Part shown: in pieces, positions 5,995-10,234 of the stretch
Numbering within the stretch: position 1 is the first letter of the stretch
Layout of the letters: each line of letters starts with the position of its first letter
DNA from: Bacteroidales bacterium UBA4417
GTDB taxonomy: Bacteria; Bacteroidota; Bacteroidia; Bacteroidales; UBA4417
Reading direction: 5' to 3'
NCBI GenBank assembly: GCA_002389705.1
Contig: DGQJ01000167.1
Coordinates: forward strand, 1-10,234
Length of the DNA stretch: 10,234 nucleotides
Made by a program: the position numbers and the translations under genes
Notes under the pieces: model-generated
The model's database searches: none
The model's input: only the letters and a program-made list of their open reading frames with translations
What the model was told of the DNA's origin: nothing

Positions 5995-6030
5995 CTTTCA
6001 CCCCTTCGCTTTTCACCCCTCGCCCCTTCT
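5995..6030 (-). repeat. Pyrimidine-rich right arm of cassette 2
   Basis: Roughly 8-bp words on the plus strand (CTTTCACC, CCTTCGCT, TTTCACCC, CTCGCCCC, then TTCT) are the inverted counterpart of left-arm words near 5419-5453. It stops 17 bp before the ATG of CoA-transferase subunit B, leaving an AT-rich leader for that gene. Confidence 0.78.
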
Positions 6031-6047
6031 TATAAAATCAAAATATA

Positions 6048-6704
6048 ATGGCCCTCACCAAAGAACAAATCGCACAGCGCATCGCACAGGAACTACGCGA
6101 TGGATATTATGTTAACCTTGGCATCGGAATTCCCACCCTGGTTGCCAATTACATCCCCGAAGGCATGCAGGTAATACTGCAGTCGGAAAATGGCATCCTG
6201 GGCATGGGGCCCTTCCCATTTCCCGACGAAGTGGATGCTGACCTGATAAATGCAGGCAAACAGACCGTAACCGTGATTGAGGGTGCTGCCTTTTTCGATT
6301 CATCTATGAGTTTTGCCATGATCCGTGGCGGGCATGTGGATTTAACGGTACTTGGTGCTTTTGAAGTATCGGAACAAGGCGATATAGCCAGCTGGAAAAT
6401 TCCCGGCAAAATGGTGAAAGGCATGGGCGGTGCCATGGACCTGGTAGCCTCGGCCAAAAATATTATTGTAGCCATGCAGCATTGCAGCAAGGATGGGGAA
6501 TCGAAACTGCTGAAACAATGCACCTTGCCGCTCACCGGGATAAAATGTGTGAAACGCATTGTATCTGACCTGGCGGTTATTGATATTACTGAAAACGGAT
6601 TTAAACTGGTGGAACGTGCCCCGGGCCTGAGTGTTGATGATATTGTAAAAGCTACAGCCGCCCCGCTGCAGGTGGAAGGAGAAATCCCTGAAATGAAATT
6701 CTGA
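6048..6704 (+). CDS. scoB: 3-oxoacid (succinyl-CoA-type) CoA-transferase subunit B
   Basis: A 218-residue protein, full length for the B subunit of family I CoA-transferases. It contains [16 protein letters not shown] (22-37) and the active-site block [12 protein letters not shown], in which Glu47 is the residue that forms the glutamyl-CoA thioester during transfer. Later blocks [19 protein letters not shown] and KGMGGAMDL are also typical. It should pair with subunit A encoded at 4699-5400. The leader TATAAAATCAAAATATA is AT-rich with no Shine-Dalgarno sequence, common in Bacteroidota. The 647 bp between the two subunit genes, almost all of it cassette 2, raises the question of how equal amounts of the subunits are made. 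The gene converges on the minus-strand gene ending at 6806. Confidence 0.94.
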   Translation: MALTKEQIAQRIAQELRDGYYVNLGIGIPTLVANYIPEGMQVILQSENGILGMGPFPFPDEVDADLINAGKQTVTVIEGAAFFDSSMSFAMIRGGHVDLTVLGAFEVSEQGDIASWKIPGKMVKGMGGAMDLVASAKNIIVAMQHCSKDGESKLLKQCTLPLTGIKCVKRIVSDLAVIDITENGFKLVERAPGLSVDDIVKATAAPLQVEGEIPEMKF

Positions 6705-6776
6705 TGACGGTTTTTTAAAATCAGGGTGTAAGAAATCCTGCCATTTCAGTTGCTGTCCGGAAATTCAATGTATTTG

Positions 6777-6807
6777 AAGCAAACTGTTATAAAATCTTGG
6801 TTTGCTT
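6777..6807. terminator. Possible bidirectional terminator between convergent genes
   Basis: AAGCAAAC (6777-6784) and GTTTGCTT (6800-6807) form a perfect 8-bp stem around a 15-base loop in the 101-bp gap between the convergent genes. The right arm covers two bases of the minus-strand stop codon. The stem is AT-rich and no strong T tract follows on either strand, so the call is tentative. Confidence 0.35.
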
Positions 6808-9800
6808 ACACGATACATACTTTCTTCATGATAACCCGTCCGTCTTTCAGAATCACCCGAAGCAGGTACATACCAGGTTTTACTTTCGATACTTCAATAT
6901 CAATTCTGGTTGGCTGAAGGCTTACTTTATAATCTTTTGTTTCGAGTCCACTGATGTTGCACAGACTGATGCTTTGTACCTCTGCTGCGACTTTCATTTG
7001 CACCATAATAAAATCATCAGCCGGATTTGGATATATTTCGGCAGTATAATTATCTTCTTCAATACCGGCGGAGGTTAACCAAAGATTTTTTAATTTTTCG
7101 ATCTGCGGAACAGGTATTTCCTTATCCCAAACTTTTACTTCGTCAATGCTTCCGCGAAGCGCGTATTGGGTTTCCACGTTATCCATCCGGCCTATGGTAA
7201 GCGGTTTGGTTGAAGGTTGAATGTCGCCGGTAAGGGCTTTGAAGGTGTCGAGCGCTCCGTCTACATAAAGTTCCATGGAATAGCCGGTGTATACTGCTAC
7301 GATATGGTAATAGCGGTTCAGTTCAATCGGGGCTGAACCATCAAGGTCAGAAACTCCAGTGCTTGTCTTTATCGTCCAGCGTATTCGTCCTTCGGGTGTA
7401 ATTGAAATTTTGTACCGTTGTTGCCACGATCCATGCGAAATAATGAATCTTTCCGAATCAAACTGGCTGCATTTCATCCAGCAACTCAGCGTAACCGCGC
7501 CTGTAAAGTTGAGGTCGGGTTGATTTTCGGTATAAATGATGTTCGACCCTGACGTAAACTGGTAAGCCAGCCCCGGCACACCACGGGAATCGTCGGTTTT
7601 GGTTACGCCTGTTGCTGTGGCGTGGAAACGGTTGCCGGTAGCATTTTGGGTATCAAAATCAAAAGGATAATAAATCAGTGGAGCCTGTTGGGCAAAGGCT
7701 GTATCTTTCACCAGAATAGAGGTTGATACCGTTGTAGAGAGCAAATCCTGATTGGTTACTTTAAGCGTGATGGTGTTTACCGAGGGCGTGGCCGGGGCTT
7801 GCCATGTAACCGTTTTTCCGGAGTTCTGTTCCAGCTGTCCGGTGGAAGCGCTCCAAAAACAGGTTAGAATTTCGCCTTCCGAAGGCGTAACAATTGCTGT
7901 AAAAGTGTTCGGGGCATTCACTGCGCTGTATTTTGATGAAGCCATTATCCCGGTTACCACCGGCGGTGTGGGAAAGTGGACTAAAACCTTCAGATGCAGG
8001 GTGTCTTCAGCGATTTCTCCATCTGAAGTTATGCGGCATTTCAATATCGGCTGAGAAGGAGCCTGAGGTGCAGATAAAGAAACCTGGGGTTGATCCTTGC
8101 CAGGAATCAGCACATCGTCAAGAAACCATTCGTATTGTACGGTTTTACCGGGTTTTACATTGCCAGGCTCACAATAGGCAGTGAAACCGGCATTGGCTAA
8201 TACCGGATTTTGGCTGGTTGCAATGGACTTGATGCGTAAATTACCAGAATAGCCATACTGGTAATGATAATCAAGAACTTTGTTGCCCAGGTAAAGTTTA
8301 TTTCCACGTGCTTCCGGAGTTGCTCCAGCGCTAAAGAGCCTGATCATCCGCACTTCACCCGCAGGTATAGTGAGCTGAATGGTGCCGGAGGCTGAAGTAA
8401 ATAGTGTTGTTTCCGTTATTGCTTCATAAATGCCAAATGTACCTTGCGGAAGGGTAACATCGACCTGTTTGGTAGCAGGAGTAGGATTGAAATACAAGTA
8501 GGTAGGAAAAGCGTTGTCGCCATAAAAATCAGTTTTGTTCAGATCGATCCGGAGGATCTCAGGGATATTGGTTTTTTGTACCACCGCTGCAAGATAACCA
8601 ACGCTTGAGCCACTGTAAAGTGAAAGGTTGGTTGCAGCCCAGCCGCCTTTAAGTGCATCACCCGTTGCAAAAGGTGTTTTTCCTGTCCACACCTGTTTCA
8701 TTGATTCGTGGGGAATGCACGCAGCAGGATCGTTTACTGAAGCCCAGGCGTAGGAATCCTGGAGGTTTTCGGGCAGCGCATTCCAGTAAAACATTCGGCT
8801 GGCATTTGTAATATTAAGAATCCATTTGGCAATAGCGCGGGCGTACCGCTTGTCGTATTTGGGCAGGGGAGCCAGGGCTGCAGCCTGCTGAAAGCCATTC
8901 ATTATAAAAGCATAATCGTTACCGTTATCGTTGGCTTCGCCAATAAGGCCCGAAACATCGTACCCGCCCCAATTCCCGACAATGGCTCCCCAACCCCTGA
9001 GGTCGCCTTTATTGAAACACCAATCGAGTAATTTTTGTAAAGGGTAGTTTGTTCCTTCAACGGCATTCATTCGGGCTGCCGTAATTGTACCATAAGGCAA
9101 CTGAAGTTCGTATGAAGGATTTGAGGAAAATCCTGTCAGGAAATCCATGGCCTGTTGTGCGCCATACCAATACTTCCTGCTGCCGGTTTCGAGGTAGGCA
9201 TTATAGAGTAACCAGGCAATGCTTCCGGCTGATTCAGGCTCCGGTACTCCTGTTGTAAGCGGCAAACCGGTACCCAGGTTAAAAGCGCGGTAATTCATGT
9301 TCGGGATAGCCCAAGGTGTCGAATTCCCGCCCAGCTGTTTTGTACAATACAGCCAACGGTCGGCAACCGTAACAAACTGGTTATCGAATTCGGGAACAGA
9401 GCCGGGATACAGTGCCTTTAGCTGGTAAAAATATACATTTGGCATAACGTCGTACCACCAGTCGTTCCCCGACTTTGTTGAATAATTGTTCAGGTAAACA
9501 TTCTGCCCGTTTTTCAGGTTAAAAAAATCTTTGGTAGCAGCTACCCAGTTTTTGCCGCTTTGGCTGCTTTTGTTAATTCCGATAAGCGATGCGCCCACAA
9601 CAGCCGGCATGATATTGATGGCTTCAGCCTGGTTCAGATGGCTATTGGCACCAACATATGTGTCAATATAAACCGGTGTGTTATCAGTGTAATTGAATTG
9701 CCCGGGGGTGCCATTCTTTGAAAGCGGCAGGTACTGCCCTGTTTTATTAAAATCAAAAACAAAATTGTCGTAATCGCGTGCAACCGTTTCCCAATCACGT

Positions 9801-9922
9801 ATTGACAGGGGTGAAGGCAAATCCGGCATCTGGCTTATCCTTGGTATCTCAAGCTGACCAGTTTGAGCTAAGCCCTGAAGGCTCCAGAGGCAAATAAAAA
9901 GTATGGGGATTAAACGGTTCAT
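6806..9922 (-). CDS. T9SS-exported multidomain protein: helical toroid-like N-terminal region, beta domains, LamG, sorting domain
   Basis: A 1038-residue protein with a signal peptide (residues 1-20, ending GLAQ). Residues about 40-450 are helix-rich with many aromatic residues (DWWYDVMPNVYFYQLKALYP at 154-173, GSIAWLLYNAYLETGSRKYW at 233-252). This resembles the (alpha/alpha) toroid seen in many polysaccharide-active enzymes, but I recognise no specific glycoside hydrolase or lyase family and no certain catalytic pair. A beta-rich segment follows (about 460-535), then two Ig-like segments (about 575-648 and 655-738), and a LamG/concanavalin-like domain (about 748-945; GSIDEVKVWDKEI). The C-terminus (about 955-1038) is a T9SS type A sorting domain: EIYPNPADD, then GMYLLRVILKDGRVIMKK. 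The protein is therefore predicted to be secreted or surface-anchored, probably acting on or binding glycan. It lies downstream of another LamG gene on the same strand, separated by a terminator-like hairpin. Confidence 0.85.
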   Translation of the reverse strand: MNRLIPILFICLWSLQGLAQTGQLEIPRISQMPDLPSPLSIRDWETVARDYDNFVFDFNKTGQYLPLSKNGTPGQFNYTDNTPVYIDTYVGANSHLNQAEAINIMPAVVGASLIGINKSSQSGKNWVAATKDFFNLKNGQNVYLNNYSTKSGNDWWYDVMPNVYFYQLKALYPGSVPEFDNQFVTVADRWLYCTKQLGGNSTPWAIPNMNYRAFNLGTGLPLTTGVPEPESAGSIAWLLYNAYLETGSRKYWYGAQQAMDFLTGFSSNPSYELQLPYGTITAARMNAVEGTNYPLQKLLDWCFNKGDLRGWGAIVGNWGGYDVSGLIGEANDNGNDYAFIMNGFQQAAALAPLPKYDKRYARAIAKWILNITNASRMFYWNALPENLQDSYAWASVNDPAACIPHESMKQVWTGKTPFATGDALKGGWAATNLSLYSGSSVGYLAAVVQKTNIPEILRIDLNKTDFYGDNAFPTYLYFNPTPATKQVDVTLPQGTFGIYEAITETTLFTSASGTIQLTIPAGEVRMIRLFSAGATPEARGNKLYLGNKVLDYHYQYGYSGNLRIKSIATSQNPVLANAGFTAYCEPGNVKPGKTVQYEWFLDDVLIPGKDQPQVSLSAPQAPSQPILKCRITSDGEIAEDTLHLKVLVHFPTPPVVTGIMASSKYSAVNAPNTFTAIVTPSEGEILTCFWSASTGQLEQNSGKTVTWQAPATPSVNTITLKVTNQDLLSTTVSTSILVKDTAFAQQAPLIYYPFDFDTQNATGNRFHATATGVTKTDDSRGVPGLAYQFTSGSNIIYTENQPDLNFTGAVTLSCWMKCSQFDSERFIISHGSWQQRYKISITPEGRIRWTIKTSTGVSDLDGSAPIELNRYYHIVAVYTGYSMELYVDGALDTFKALTGDIQPSTKPLTIGRMDNVETQYALRGSIDEVKVWDKEIPVPQIEKLKNLWLTSAGIEEDNYTAEIYPNPADDFIMVQMKVAAEVQSISLCNISGLETKDYKVSLQPTRIDIEVSKVKPGMYLLRVILKDGRVIMKKVCIV

Positions 9923-9990
9923 GCGGGAAGATTTTTTCAGATAGAGATTATTAATAAGCGGGATTTTACCCTAATCATCAATTTAATAAA

Positions 9991-10047
9991 GAGGGAAGGC
10001 TCAATTCCCTGCTATAACGCTAACAGTGATAAATGAGCCTTTCCCTC
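9991..10047 (-). terminator. Two-tier hairpin, probable terminator of the upstream LamG gene
   Basis: GAGGGAAGGCTCA (9991-10003) pairs with TGAGCCTTTCCCTC (10034-10047), 13 pairs with one bulged base. Inside, CTGCTA (10009-10014) pairs with TAACAG (10021-10026) around a six-base loop; one of these pairs is G-U only when read as minus-strand RNA, which fits transcription from that strand. On the minus strand the stem is followed by TTTATTAAAT. It begins 26 bases after the stop of the gene ending at 10073 and ends about 70 bases before the ATG at 9922. Confidence 0.6.
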
Positions 10048-10072
10048 AACACAAGTAACCCAAATCAACCAA

Positions 10073-10234
10073 TTAAGGTTTTTCGTCATTGTATAGCTTC
10101 GACACTTGTCCGTCGGCTAATGCAATATTATAGATTTTTAATTCATCGATAGCTCCTTTAAAGTAGCCAAGATTATCTTTGGTAGTCCATTCCATGAAAT
10201 TAGCTGCAAGTTCAGCATCAGTTGCAACACATCC
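10073..10234 (-). CDS. C-terminal end of a LamG-domain protein (5' part outside the window)
   Basis: The minus strand is open from the window edge to a TAA at 10073-10075, giving 53 residues. The sequence GYFKGAIDELKIYNIALADG followed by QVSKLY is the characteristic last strand and tail of a LamG/concanavalin-like (Laminin_G_3) domain: a Gly-x-Ile-Asp-Glu core, then Ile-Tyr-Asn-x-Ala-Leu. The equivalent place in the neighbouring 1038-residue protein reads GSIDEVKVWDKEI, so both genes carry this module. The protein ends right after the LamG domain with no T9SS sorting domain, suggesting that it is anchored by an N-terminal lipoprotein signal or exported differently; the start is not visible. 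Confidence 0.8.
   Translation of the reverse strand, partial: GCVATDAELAANFMEWTTKDNLGYFKGAIDELKIYNIALADGQVSKLYNDEKP

Larger units (their letters stand above)
5399..6030 (+). mobile_element. IVS-like cassette 2, lying between the two CoA-transferase subunit genes
   Basis: This unit has the same plan as cassette 1: a purine-rich short-period left arm (from 5399), a short inverted repeat hugging the ORF (5560-5569 with 5985-5994), a four-helix-bundle ORF (5571-5984), and a pyrimidine-rich right arm (5995-6030) complementary to part of the left. Taking it out would leave the CoA-transferase A stop about 17 bp before the B start, the spacing expected of an ordinary two-gene operon. The left boundary is uncertain because the repeat overlaps the TGA stop of subunit A. 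No transposase, integrase or reverse transcriptase is present, so mobility is inferred from context only. Confidence 0.52.

Noticed and set aside
9923..9990. Promoter of the 1038-residue gene
   Set aside because: The AT-rich region contains TATCTGAA on the minus strand, but it matches the -7 box poorly and no -33 box is at the right distance.

Overview
The window looks like a chromosomal segment of a member of the Bacteroidota. The main evidence is the minus-strand secreted protein ending in a type IX secretion (T9SS) C-terminal sorting domain. A-rich leaders with no clear Shine-Dalgarno sequence, AT-rich spacers and LamG-type surface proteins fit the same group. Genus cannot be read from the sequence.

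Layout. Bases 2-6704 are plus-strand and mostly acyl-CoA metabolism. In order they hold the 3' part of a biotin-dependent acyl-CoA carboxylase alpha subunit, a TMEM175-family potassium channel, a short-chain-type acyl-CoA dehydrogenase, a small four-helix-bundle (S23/IVP family) gene, an exported alpha/beta hydrolase, CoA-transferase subunit A, a second four-helix-bundle gene, and CoA-transferase subunit B. The carboxylase, dehydrogenase and 3-oxoacid CoA-transferase fit together as breakdown of branched-chain or short acyl-CoA compounds, for example leucine to acetoacetate to acetoacetyl-CoA. The substrate assignment is inference. Bases 6806-10234 are minus-strand: a 1038-residue T9SS-exported protein (helical N-terminal region, beta domains, LamG, sorting domain) lying downstream of the cut-off end of another LamG protein, with a two-tier hairpin between them.

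The most unusual content is a pair of cassettes at about 3154-3831 and 5399-6030. Each carries one S23-type four-helix-bundle ORF. Each ORF is closely bracketed by a short inverted repeat (3316-3331/3761-3776 and 5560-5569/5985-5994). Outside that lies a purine-rich, short-period repeat arm on the left and a complementary pyrimidine-rich arm on the right. The arm sequences differ between cassettes (9-bp units in the first, roughly 8-bp units in the second), but the architecture is the same. In RNA, each would fold into a long stem with the ORF in the loop. This is the geometry of the intervening sequences known from 23S rRNA genes, whose encoded proteins belong to this family, but here the cassettes sit between protein-coding genes. 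The second one separates the two subunit genes of a CoA-transferase; without it they would lie about 17 bp apart. I propose that these are IVS-like elements living in mRNA intergenic spacers, possibly mobile and possibly RNA-processed.

No stretch longer than 300 bases lacks a gene. I saw no tRNA, rRNA, CRISPR array, transposase or integrase.
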